Assembly: GCF_016858125.1 (NCBI RefSeq)
Contig: NZ_CP064781.1
Coordinates: forward strand, 3,605,501 to 3,669,500
Length of the DNA stretch: 64,000 nucleotides
Direction: 5' to 3'
Source of the DNA: Azospira restricta
GTDB lineage: Bacteria; Pseudomonadota; Gammaproteobacteria; Burkholderiales; Rhodocyclaceae
Positions 8,794 through 17,199 of the stretch are shown one piece after another (within the stretch, counting starts at the first letter, position 1; each line of letters begins with the position of its first letter). The notes below the pieces were generated by a model, which saw nothing but the letters and a program-made list of their open reading frames with translations, was not told the origin of the DNA and ran no database searches. The translations under genes were made by a program, and so were the position numbers.

Positions 8794-9558
8794 TCAGGCG
8801 CCGTTGCCGACCCGGCGGCGCAGCAGCCGCCAGGCGGCCAGCGCGTAGCCGGACAGCGCATAGACGACGAAGAAGCCGAACAGCGTCACCTCCGGCTTCA
8901 GCGCCATCAGCGCGAAGACCAGCGCGATCGCCGCCACCGCCATGAACGGCACGCTCTTCCTGAGGTTGATGTCCTTGAAGCTGTAGTAGCGGACGTTGGT
9001 GATCATCGTCACGCCGGCGAACACCGTCGTTGCCGCGGCGAGCAGCGGGAAATCGGCGCCGGCGAAGCCGCTGTCGATCGCCACCCAGATGAAGCCGGCG
9101 ACCAGGGCCGCCGCCGCCGGGCTGGGCAGCCCCTGGAAGTAGCGCTTGTCCATCACTTCCAGCGTGGTGTTGAAGCGCGCCAGCCGCAGCGCGGCGCCGG
9201 CGCAGTAGATGAAGGCGGCGATCCAGCCCAGCCGCCCGAGGTCCTTCAGCGCCCATTCGTACATCACCAGCGACGGGGCGGCGCCGAACGACACCATGTC
9301 GGAGAGCGAGTCGTACTCGGCGCCGAAGGCCGACTGCGTGCGCGTCAGCCGCGCCACGCGGCCGTCGAGGCCGTCGAGCACCATGGCGACGAAGATCGCC
9401 ACCGCCGCCTTCTCGAAACTGCCCTGCATCGCCATGACGATGGCGAAGAAGCCGGAGAACAGCGCCGCCGTGGTGAACAGGTTGGGCAGGATGTAGATGC
9501 CCTTGCGGCGCAGTTCCGGGTTGAAGAGGGCCTTGCGGGGAAGCTTTGGATCCGCCAT
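8794..9558 (-). CDS. pssA: CDP-diacylglycerol-serine O-phosphatidyltransferase
   Basis: A 254-residue membrane enzyme making phosphatidylserine from CDP-diacylglycerol and serine, precursor of phosphatidylethanolamine. The CDP-alcohol phosphatidyltransferase signature is present as DGLDGRVARLTRTQSAFGAE followed by YDSLSD. Hydrophobic segments follow (FTTAALFSGFFAIVMAMQ, LVFALMALKPEVTLFGFFVVYALSGY). The start is the ATG at 9558 (MADPKLPRKALFNPELRRKGIYILPNLFT); the open frame upstream has no family similarity. It lies between ilvC and leuA on the same strand, an arrangement found in other betaproteobacteria. A terminator after ilvC suggests a separate transcript. Confidence 0.94.
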   Translation of the reverse strand: MADPKLPRKALFNPELRRKGIYILPNLFTTAALFSGFFAIVMAMQGSFEKAAVAIFVAMVLDGLDGRVARLTRTQSAFGAEYDSLSDMVSFGAAPSLVMYEWALKDLGRLGWIAAFIYCAGAALRLARFNTTLEVMDKRYFQGLPSPAAAALVAGFIWVAIDSGFAGADFPLLAAATTVFAGVTMITNVRYYSFKDINLRKSVPFMAVAAIALVFALMALKPEVTLFGFFVVYALSGYALAAWRLLRRRVGNGA

Positions 9559-9631
9559 AAGTCGTCTGGTCGGGCGCCCAGCGGCGCCGGTTCGGCAAAA
9601 GAGTGGCGAAAGGATACCTTTTCGCGGGGCT

Positions 9632-9666
9632 GAAAGAAACTCGCCCGGCACGGGTCCGGGCGAGTT
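9632..9666 (-). terminator. Terminator of the ilvBHC operon
   Basis: An 11-bp perfect stem (9666-9656 with 9648-9638, arms AACTCGCCCGG/CCGGGCGAGTT) with a 7-base loop is followed on the minus strand by TTTCTTT-like sequence. Confidence 0.8.
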
Positions 9667-9691
9667 CGTCAGAAACAGCGGGCGACGGAGA

Positions 9692-10726
<1,035 letters not shown>

Positions 10727-11218
10727 TCAAACTTTGAGGATGCGGTCGCCGCGGCCGATGCCGCTGACGCCGGTACGAACGGTTTCGAGGATCAGGCCGG
10801 TGTCGATGGCGCTGATGAACGAGTCGAGCTTGCTGCTGGAGCCGGTCAGCTCGATCACGTAGGTCGAGTCGGTGACGTCGATGATGCGGCCGCGGAAGAT
10901 GTCGGCCATGCGCTTCATCTCCTCGCGGTCCTTGCCGGTGGCGCGGACCTTGATCAGCATCAGCTCGCGCTCGATGTGCGCGGCCTCCGACAGGTCGACG
11001 ACCTTGACCACATCGACCAGCTTGTTCAGCTGCTTGGTGATCTGCTCCAGCACCTCGTCGGAGCCGGTGGTGACGATCGTCATCCGCGACAGCGAGGCGT
11101 CCTCGGTCGGCGCCACGGTCAGCGTCTCGATGTTGTAGCCGCGGGCGGAAAAGAGGCCGGAGACGCGCGACAGGGCGCCGGCTTCGTTCTCGATCAGGAT
11201 GGAAATGATGTGACGCAT
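10727..11218 (-). CDS. ilvH: Acetolactate synthase small (regulatory) subunit
   Basis: A 163-residue regulatory subunit that stimulates the large subunit and confers valine feedback inhibition. The N-terminal ACT domain (MRHIISILIENEAGALSRVSGLFSARGYNIETLTVAPTED) is diagnostic, followed by the C-terminal ACT-like half (ELMLIKVRATGKDREEMKRMADIFRGRIIDV). It lies 16 bases downstream of ilvB in the same operon. Confidence 0.97.
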   Translation of the reverse strand: MRHIISILIENEAGALSRVSGLFSARGYNIETLTVAPTEDASLSRMTIVTTGSDEVLEQITKQLNKLVDVVKVVDLSEAAHIERELMLIKVRATGKDREEMKRMADIFRGRIIDVTDSTYVIELTGSSSKLDSFISAIDTGLILETVRTGVSGIGRGDRILKV

Positions 11219-11234
11219 TTTTCTTTTTCCCCGC

Positions 11235-12938
11235 TTAGAGATCTTCGGCCAGGATCATGTCGGTCAGGCCCTTGCCGGCCGCCACCATCGGGAAGACGTT
11301 GGCTTCGCGGTTGGTCATGAAGTCCATGAAGACGAGGTCGTTCTTGTGTTCGGTGAAGGCCTTCTTCAGCGCCGGCTCGACGTCCTCGGGACGCTCGATG
11401 CGCATGCCGACGTGGCCGTAGGACTCCGCCAGCTTGACGAAGTCCGGCAGCGAATCCATGTACGACTCGGAATAGCGGCTGCCGTAGAACATCTCCTGCC
11501 ACTGGCGGACCATGCCCAGGTAGCGGTTGTTGAGGTTGATGATCTTGATCGGCAGGCGGAACTGCTTGGCCGTCGACAGCTCCTGGATGCACATCTGGAT
11601 CGACGCCTCGCCGGTGACACAGGCGACCGTCGCGCCGGGGTTGGCGAAGGCGGCGCCCATCGCGTACGGCAGGCCGACGCCCATCGTGCCGAGGCCGCCG
11701 GAGTTGAGCCAGCGGCGCGGCTTGTCGAACGGGTAGTACTGCGCCGCCCACATCTGGTGCTGGCCGACATCCGACGTGACGATGGCGTCGCCCCTGGTCA
11801 CTTCGTAGAGCTTCTGCACCACGTACTGCGGCATGATCAGCTCGCCGTTCTGCTTGTAGCCGAGGCAGTTCTTGCCGCGCCATTCCTCGATGCGCGCCCA
11901 CCAGTCGGCGGTCTGCGCGGCGTTCGGCCTGCTGCCCTCGATCAGCTTGAGCATCTCGTCGAGCACGTCAGGGACGTTGCCGACGATCGGCACGTCGACC
12001 TTGACGCGCTTCGAGATCGACGACGGGTCGATGTCGATGTGGATGATCTTGCGCGGCTCCTCGGCGAAGTTCGCCGGGTTGCCGATGACGCGGTCGTCGA
12101 AGCGGGCGCCGACGGCGAGCACGACGTCGGCGTAGTGCATCGCCATGTTCGCCTCGACCGTGCCGTGCATGCCGAGCATGCCGAGGTTCTGCCGGTCGGT
12201 AGCCGGGAAGGCGCCGAGGCCCATCAGCGTGTTGGTGACCGGGTAGCCGAGATGGTGCGCCAGCCGCGTCAGCTTCTCCGACGCATCGGAGAGGATCGCC
12301 CCGCCGCCGACGTAGATGATCGGACGCTTGGCCTCGGCGAGCAGCTGCACTGCCTTCTTGATCTGGCCGAGATGGCCCTTCACCACCGGGTTGTACGAGC
12401 GCATCTGCACCGTCTGCGGGTACTCGAACTCGCACTGCTGGGCGGTCACGTCCTTCGGGATGTCGACCACCACCGGGCCGGGACGGCCGGTCTTGGCGAT
12501 GTGGAAGGCCTTCTTCATCGTGTCGGCGAGATCGCGCACGTCCTTCACCAGGAAGTTGTGCTTCACGCACGGCCGCGTGATGCCGACCATGTCGACTTCC
12601 TGGAAAGCATCCAGCCCGATCGCCGGCGTCGGCACCTGGCCGGAGATGACGACGATGGGCACCGAGTCCATGTAGGCGGTGGCGATGCCGGTGACGGCGT
12701 TGGTCGCCCCCGGGCCGGAGGTCACCAGCGCGACGCCGACCTTCTGCGAAGAGCGGGAATAGCCGTCGGCGGCATGCACGGCGGCCTGCTCGTGGCGGAC
12801 CAGGATGTGCTTGATCTGGTCCTGCTTGAACAGCTCGTCATAAATGTGCAGCACAGCCCCGCCGGGATAGCCGAACATGTATTCGACCTTTTCTTCCTGC
12901 AGGCACCTGATTAAAATCTCCGCACCGGTCATCTTCAT
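11235..12938 (-). CDS. ilvB: Acetolactate synthase large (catalytic) subunit
   Basis: A 567-residue thiamine-diphosphate enzyme that forms acetolactate or acetohydroxybutyrate from pyruvate. Visible are the N-terminal ThDP Glu region (GYPGGAVLHIYDEL, RHEQAAVHAADGYSR), the FAD/ubiquinone-oxidase-like middle domain and the C-terminal ThDP motif (GDAIVTSDVGQHQMWAAQYY through NNRYLGMVRQWQEMFY). The start is the ATG at 12938 (MKMTGAEILIRCLQEEKVEYMFGYPG) rather than the longer frame upstream; a promoter lies 40-70 bases ahead. First gene of ilvBHC. The name ilvI would be equally acceptable, since isozymes cannot be separated here. Confidence 0.96.
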   Translation of the reverse strand: MKMTGAEILIRCLQEEKVEYMFGYPGGAVLHIYDELFKQDQIKHILVRHEQAAVHAADGYSRSSQKVGVALVTSGPGATNAVTGIATAYMDSVPIVVISGQVPTPAIGLDAFQEVDMVGITRPCVKHNFLVKDVRDLADTMKKAFHIAKTGRPGPVVVDIPKDVTAQQCEFEYPQTVQMRSYNPVVKGHLGQIKKAVQLLAEAKRPIIYVGGGAILSDASEKLTRLAHHLGYPVTNTLMGLGAFPATDRQNLGMLGMHGTVEANMAMHYADVVLAVGARFDDRVIGNPANFAEEPRKIIHIDIDPSSISKRVKVDVPIVGNVPDVLDEMLKLIEGSRPNAAQTADWWARIEEWRGKNCLGYKQNGELIMPQYVVQKLYEVTRGDAIVTSDVGQHQMWAAQYYPFDKPRRWLNSGGLGTMGVGLPYAMGAAFANPGATVACVTGEASIQMCIQELSTAKQFRLPIKIINLNNRYLGMVRQWQEMFYGSRYSESYMDSLPDFVKLAESYGHVGMRIERPEDVEPALKKAFTEHKNDLVFMDFMTNREANVFPMVAAGKGLTDMILAEDL

Positions 12939-12978
12939 CTGGTTCCGCCTTACAAACCTGGTTCTCGAAAAACGTGTA

Positions 12979-13007
12979 ACCTTATCGGTTAGGCCCCGTT
13001 TGGTCAA
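12979..13007 (-). promoter_or_regulatory. ilvBHC promoter
   Basis: TTGACC (13007-13002), 17-bp spacer and TAAGGT (12984-12979) on the minus strand give a predicted start near 12972 and a leader of about 35 bases, too short for a leader peptide. Confidence 0.6.
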
Positions 13008-13062
13008 GGAAAAGGGCCGCATCCCGGGCCGCTAGCCCCCTGATTTCCTGAAGGAACCCTCT

Positions 13063-13626
13063 CTGGCAACACAACGGGAACTGTCGGACTTCCTCGCCTC
13101 GGTCGAGCGCCGCGCCTTTCGCCAGGCAACCTACGCGATCCGCGACGAGGAAGGGGCGCTGGACATCGTCCAGGATTCGATGATGAAGCTCGCCGAGAAG
13201 TACGGCGACCGGCCGGCGGAGGAGTTCCCGATGCTCTTCCAGCGCATCCTGCAGAACGGCATCCGCGACCATCACCGGCGGCACAAGGTACGCTCGCTGT
13301 GGACCACGCTGTTTTCGGCGCTGTCGCCGAAGGACGAGGAGGATTTCGACCTGCTCGAATCGCTGGCGGTCGAAAACACGTCGAAGCTGGCCGGCACGCC
13401 GGACGGCCGCCTGGAACAGGCGCAGGTGCTGGCGCTGATCGAGAGCGAGATCCGCAAGCTGCCGCCGCGTCAACGCGAAGCCTTCCTGATGCGTTACTGG
13501 GAGGAAATGGACGTCGCCGAAACCGCACTCGCCATGGGCTGCTCGGAAGGCAGCGTGAAGACACACTGCTCGCGCGCAACGCACGCGCTGGCAACGGCCC
13601 TGAAAGCCAAGGGGGTAAGTTTATGA
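13063..13626 (+). CDS. Sigma-70 family RNA polymerase sigma factor, probable CTG start
   Basis: A 187-residue two-domain sigma factor. Region 2 (RRAFRQATYAIRDEEGALDIVQDSMMKLAEKY) and region 4 (LPPRQREAFLMRYWEEMDVAETALAMGCSEGSVKTHCSRATHALATAL) are clear; the linker is longer and more acidic than in typical ECF factors. The first ATG (13180) would cut away half of region 2, so translation must begin upstream. CTG at 13063 sits seven bases after AAGGA (13051-13055), and no ATG/GTG/TTG exists between there and the in-frame stop at 13033. The ATG of the next gene overlaps the stop (ATGA). It heads an operon with DUF3619, DUF3106 and RDD genes. Target genes are unknown. Confidence 0.86.
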   Translation: MATQRELSDFLASVERRAFRQATYAIRDEEGALDIVQDSMMKLAEKYGDRPAEEFPMLFQRILQNGIRDHHRRHKVRSLWTTLFSALSPKDEEDFDLLESLAVENTSKLAGTPDGRLEQAQVLALIESEIRKLPPRQREAFLMRYWEEMDVAETALAMGCSEGSVKTHCSRATHALATALKAKGVSL

Positions 13627-14000
13627 ACGAACTTCATTTCGCCTTTCGGCTCCGGCAGCACCTCAACCGAGGACTGCAGGAGATCGACGGCGACAAGGCC
13701 GAGCGCTTGCGGCGCACCCGCGAGCGCGCGCTGGCCGTGCAGAAGCAGCCGTCGCCCCACCCCGTACTGGCGGGAGCCGGTCATTTTCTCCGTTTCCACA
13801 GCGAAAACCTGCGGCCGCGACACCTGATCGCCGCGCTGCTGCTGGCGCTGGCCTGCGCCCTCGCGCTGCAGTGGCACATCGAGGCGCAGATCGCCGAAAT
13901 GAGCGACCTGGACAGCGCGCTGCTGGCTGACGACCTGCCGGTCGAGGCACTGATCGACGAAGACTTCGACTCATGGCTAAAGAGCTCGCAGGAGCGCTGA
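13623..14000 (+). CDS. DUF3619 family single-span membrane protein
   Basis: A 125-residue protein of the DUF3619 family. Residues 1-65 are a charged cytoplasmic part (RLRQHLNRGLQEIDGDKAERLRRTRERAL), residues about 70-88 form one transmembrane helix (LIAALLLALACALALQWHI), and the acidic C-terminus (AEMSDLDSALLADDLPVEALIDEDFDSWLK) would be periplasmic. Its overlap with the sigma factor gene and its membrane topology resemble those of anti-sigma factors, but no zinc anti-sigma motif is visible, so that role is only a guess. Overlaps the next gene by 28 bases. Confidence 0.8.
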   Translation: MNELHFAFRLRQHLNRGLQEIDGDKAERLRRTRERALAVQKQPSPHPVLAGAGHFLRFHSENLRPRHLIAALLLALACALALQWHIEAQIAEMSDLDSALLADDLPVEALIDEDFDSWLKSSQER

Positions 14001-14470
14001 TCCTCGCGCTGATCCTCGCGCTGGGCCTCGGCGCGCCCGCGTGGGCAGCACCGCCCAGCCCGGCAGTGGTGGTGACGCCGCCGCAGCCGGCGTGGAACGG
14101 GCTCAGCAAGGAACAGCAGGCGGTACTGGCGCCGCTGGCCGGCGAATGGGACCGCATGGAGAACTATCGCCGCAAGAAGTGGCTCGGCATCGCGCAGCGC
14201 TACCGGACGATGGCACCGGAGGAACAGCAGCGCCTGCAGCAGAAGATGCACGAGTGGGCCCGGCTGACGCCGGAGCAGCGCCTAGCCGCGCGCGAGAAGT
14301 ACAAGGGACTCAACCAGCTGCCCCCGGAAGAACGGGCGGCCAGAAAGCAGAAGTGGCAGGAATACAGCCAGCTGCCCGCGGACGAGCGCCGCCGCCCGCG
14401 CCCCGCCGACACATCGACGGCGCCCCCCGCTCCCGCCGCACCGCCCCTACCCGCCACCGAGCAACGCTGA
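13973..14470 (+). CDS. DUF3106 family exported protein with LTPEQR-type repeats
   Basis: A 165-residue secreted protein. A signal peptide is evident (MAKELAGALILALILALGLGAPAWA). The mature part contains imperfect repeats of about 20-23 residues, each with a Pro-Glu-x-x-Arg-like turn: MAPEEQQRLQQKMHEW, LTPEQRLAAREKYKGL, LPPEERAARKQKWQEY, LPADERRR. This is reminiscent of LTxxQ repeats in periplasmic stress proteins such as CpxP, an analogy and not a homology claim. The tail is Pro/Ala-rich and disordered. Overlaps DUF3619 by 28 bases and shares one base with the RDD gene. Confidence 0.82.
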   Translation: MAKELAGALILALILALGLGAPAWAAPPSPAVVVTPPQPAWNGLSKEQQAVLAPLAGEWDRMENYRRKKWLGIAQRYRTMAPEEQQRLQQKMHEWARLTPEQRLAAREKYKGLNQLPPEERAARKQKWQEYSQLPADERRRPRPADTSTAPPAPAAPPLPATEQR

Positions 14471-14895
14471 TGACCGAAAGCGCAACCCTTTCCACGCCCG
14501 GCATCGTCCGGCGCCTTGCCGCGATGCTGTACGAACTGCTGCTCGTCAGCGCGGTACTCGCCGTCGCACTGGTGCTGCCGCACATGCTGCTCGGCGCCTT
14601 TGCCAAGGTGCAGGCCTCGCACCTGGCGGTGAAGATCCACTTCTTCGTGGTGCTGCTCGTCTATTTCACCTGGTTCTGGCTGCACGGCGGGCAGACGCTG
14701 GCGATGAAGACCTGGAAGATTCGCGTCGTCGACGTCGGCGGCGGCCGCCTGCGGCCGGCGCAGGCGGTCCTGCGCTACCTGGCCGCCTGGGTCAGCCTGG
14801 GTCTGGGCGGCATCGGCATCGTCTGGGCGCTGTTCGACCGCGACGGCCAGTTCCTGCACGACCGCATCGCCGATACGCGGCTGGTCGCCGCCTGA
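14470..14895 (+). CDS. RDD family membrane protein
   Basis: A 141-residue RDD-domain protein. Three hydrophobic segments (LLLVSAVLAVALVLPHMLLGAF, IHFFVVLLVYFTWFWL, YLAAWVSLGLGGIGIVWALF) and the conserved GGQTLAMKTWKIRVVD and FDRDGQFLHDRIADTRLV regions mark the family. Transport or scaffold roles have been proposed for RDD proteins. It ends the sigma factor operon, starting one base before the DUF3106 stop ends. Confidence 0.87.
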   Translation: MTESATLSTPGIVRRLAAMLYELLLVSAVLAVALVLPHMLLGAFAKVQASHLAVKIHFFVVLLVYFTWFWLHGGQTLAMKTWKIRVVDVGGGRLRPAQAVLRYLAAWVSLGLGGIGIVWALFDRDGQFLHDRIADTRLVAA

Positions 14896-14897
14896 GT

Positions 14898-14914
14898 AAT
14901 GCGCTTCGCGCATT
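14898..14914 (+). terminator. Short hairpin after the RDD gene
   Basis: A 7-bp stem (AATGCGC/GCGCATT) with a 3-base loop follows the stop codon directly; the T-run is weak. The rest of the gap to 14979 is GC-rich with AAGCCCCCTTCGGG, similar to the element inside the end of livG. Confidence 0.4.
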
Positions 14915-14979
14915 TCGAGAAAGCCCCCTTCGGGCGCGCCTGAGCGGCGACTTCGAGCTGCGGCAGACGCAAGCGCCTG

Positions 14980-16053
14980 CTAGCGGCGCTCCACCCACCA
15001 CAGCATGCCGGCGGCGGCGGCCATGAAGATCAGCGACGGCGCCGCGGCGCTGGTGAACGCCGGCCAGCTGTTGATCGCGCCGAGGTTGGAGAAGAGGCCG
15101 TTCAGCATGTGGAAGAAGATACCGATCATCACCCCGGCGAAGATCTTCAGGCTGACGCCGGCGACCCGGTTGTGCGTGTAGCCGAACGGCAGCGCCAGTG
15201 CGATCATCACCAGCACCGCGAGCGGATAGACCAGCTTCTTCCACAGCGCGATCTCGTAGCGCTGCGTCTTCTGCTTGTTGTCGCGCAGGTGCTTCAGGTA
15301 GGACGTCAGGTGCAGCAGCGACATGCTCTCCGGCCGCACCAGCAGCACCGACAGGATGTCCGGATTGAGCGCCGACTTCCAGAGCATTTCCGGCTGCGTA
15401 CTGACCCGCCCCTTGCTGCCGTCGAGTTCGGTGCGGACGACGTTCCGCAGCCGCCAGCTGGCCGGCGGCACGTATTCGCCTTCGCCGGCCTCGCTCACCG
15501 ACACCAGCTGCGCCTTGGCATCGAATTCGTAGATGCGGACGCTGCGCAGCTGCGCGTCGGGCGTCACCGCCCGCACGTTGACGAAGGTCATGTCGTCCTT
15601 GACCCAGAGGCCGGTACGGAACTCCGCCGCGACCAGCTTGCCGACCGCGGACAGGCGCAGCTGCTTGGCGGCGCGCTCGGCCGGCGGCACCACGGCTTCG
15701 CCGACCAGCAGCGTGACCGCGCCGAACACCGCCGCCACCTGCAGCAAGGTCCCGAGCAGGCGGCCGGTCGACAGGCCGGAGGCGCGCAGGACGGTGATCT
15801 CGGAGTGGCGGGCCAGCGTCGACAGCGCATAGAGCGCGCCGATCAGCACCGCGATCGGCATCAGCTCGTAGACCCGCCCCGGCAGCTTCAGCGCGAGGAA
15901 GGCCAAGGCGTGGTGCAGCTGGTAGCCGCCCTTGCCGACGTCGCGCATCTCGCCAATCAGGTCGAAGAAGCTGAACAGCGCGAGGAACGCGACCAGCACG
16001 AGCAGGACCGCGGCGGAGACTTCCCGGGCCAGGTAGCGCTTGAAGAGCTTCAT
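14980..16053 (-). CDS. lptG: LPS export ABC transporter permease LptG
   Basis: A 357-residue inner-membrane subunit of the LptB2FG machine that extracts lipopolysaccharide from the inner membrane. The N-terminus MKLFKRYLAREVSAAVLLVLVAFLALFSFFDLIGEM, the coupling-helix region (YALSTLARHSEITVLRASGLS), the periplasmic jellyroll and the C-terminal membrane part (VYPLAVLVMIALALPFGYTHNRVAGVSLKIFAG) are all in place. The ATG at 16053 overlaps the lptF stop by four bases. LptA, B and C are not in the window. Confidence 0.95.
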   Translation of the reverse strand: MKLFKRYLAREVSAAVLLVLVAFLALFSFFDLIGEMRDVGKGGYQLHHALAFLALKLPGRVYELMPIAVLIGALYALSTLARHSEITVLRASGLSTGRLLGTLLQVAAVFGAVTLLVGEAVVPPAERAAKQLRLSAVGKLVAAEFRTGLWVKDDMTFVNVRAVTPDAQLRSVRIYEFDAKAQLVSVSEAGEGEYVPPASWRLRNVVRTELDGSKGRVSTQPEMLWKSALNPDILSVLLVRPESMSLLHLTSYLKHLRDNKQKTQRYEIALWKKLVYPLAVLVMIALALPFGYTHNRVAGVSLKIFAGVMIGIFFHMLNGLFSNLGAINSWPAFTSAAAPSLIFMAAAAGMLWWVERR

Positions 16054-17129
16054 CGCTGCAACCGCAGGAAGGAGAAGACGAGGATGCGCCGCGCGAAAAG
16101 CAGCGGCAGCGCGAGCACCATGACCAGATGCACCGAGACCAGGCCGAGTGCGAACGAAATCTTGCCCTGCGCGACCCAGGCCTGGGTCAGCGACAGCAGG
16201 TTGCTGTAGATCGTATAGACCAGCAGCGCCAGGATCAGGTTGGCCGAACGGCCAGCGCGCGGATTGACGAAGGACAGCGGAATCGCCAGCAGCGCGAGCA
16301 CGACCGCCGACACCGGCACGTTGATCCGCCACAGCAGTTCGGCGCGGGCGCGCCGGTCGTCCGACCGCATCAGCTCACCGGTCGTCTCGGCGGCGATCGT
16401 GCGCTCGATGCCGCGCGCTTCCCGGGTCTCGACGCGCAAGGCGTAGCGGTCGAACTCCATGATGCGGAATTCCGGCGTGCCCGGCGCCACCTCGTAGCGG
16501 CGCCCCTTCTCCAGCACCATGAAGCGGTCACCGTTCTCGGCCGTCTCCTGGTAGCCCTTGCTGGCCATCGTCACGCCGAGCTTGCCGTTCTGCACCGAGC
16601 TGATGAAGACGTTCTTGACGAAGCTCTCATCCTCGCCGAGGGTCTCGACGAAGACGACGCGGTCGGTCGACGACGCCTCCTTGAAGCTGCCCGGCGCCAC
16701 CTGCGACGCGTCGCTGCGCACCGTCATCTTCTGCTTGAAGTCGGCGCTCATCTCGTTCGCCCACGGCGACAGCAGCAGCGTCAGCAACGCGATGGCGAGC
16801 ACCAGTGGCGCCGCGAACACCAGCACCGGCCGCACCCAGGCGGTCAGCGACATCCCCGAGGAGAACCAGACGACCATTTCCGAATCCCGGTAGCTGCGCG
16901 ACAAAGACAGCAAAACGGCGACGAACAGCGTCAGCGAGAGCAAATAGGCCGAATAGTTCAAGGCAGCGAAGCCGAGCAGGGCCGCCACCGCCTCCGATGC
17001 GACCTTGCCGGCCGCCGCGTCGCCGAGCAGCCGGATGCCCTGGATGGCGACCATGATCGCGAACAGCGCGACGAAGACGCCGGCGGCGGATTGGGCGAAC
17101 TCGCGCCGGACGGCGCGCTGGAAGACCAT
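16050..17129 (-). CDS. lptF: LPS export ABC transporter permease LptF
   Basis: A 359-residue partner of LptG. The N-terminal MVFQRAVRREFAQSAAGVFVALFAIMVAIQGIRLLG is followed by three hydrophobic helices, a periplasmic beta-jellyroll (about residues 130-260) and three C-terminal helices (SANLILALLVYTIYSNLLSL, LGLVSVHLVMVLALPLLF). RDSEMVVWFSSGMS corresponds to the coupling helix that contacts LptB. First gene of lptFG, divergent from pepA. Confidence 0.94.
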   Translation of the reverse strand: MVFQRAVRREFAQSAAGVFVALFAIMVAIQGIRLLGDAAAGKVASEAVAALLGFAALNYSAYLLSLTLFVAVLLSLSRSYRDSEMVVWFSSGMSLTAWVRPVLVFAAPLVLAIALLTLLLSPWANEMSADFKQKMTVRSDASQVAPGSFKEASSTDRVVFVETLGEDESFVKNVFISSVQNGKLGVTMASKGYQETAENGDRFMVLEKGRRYEVAPGTPEFRIMEFDRYALRVETREARGIERTIAAETTGELMRSDDRRARAELLWRINVPVSAVVLALLAIPLSFVNPRAGRSANLILALLVYTIYSNLLSLTQAWVAQGKISFALGLVSVHLVMVLALPLLFARRILVFSFLRLQR

Positions 17130-17132
17130 GCT

Positions 17133-17162
17133 TTGACTTATGAGAAAAGCTGCGGTGATAAT
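17133..17162 (+). promoter_or_regulatory. pepA promoter
   Basis: TTGACT (17133-17138), 18-bp spacer and GATAAT (17157-17162) predict a start near 17169, about 30 bases before the GTG start of pepA. Confidence 0.75.
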
Positions 17163-17199
17163 CAGGTTTCAGTGCAAAACCTGCATTCAGGAGTGTCGA

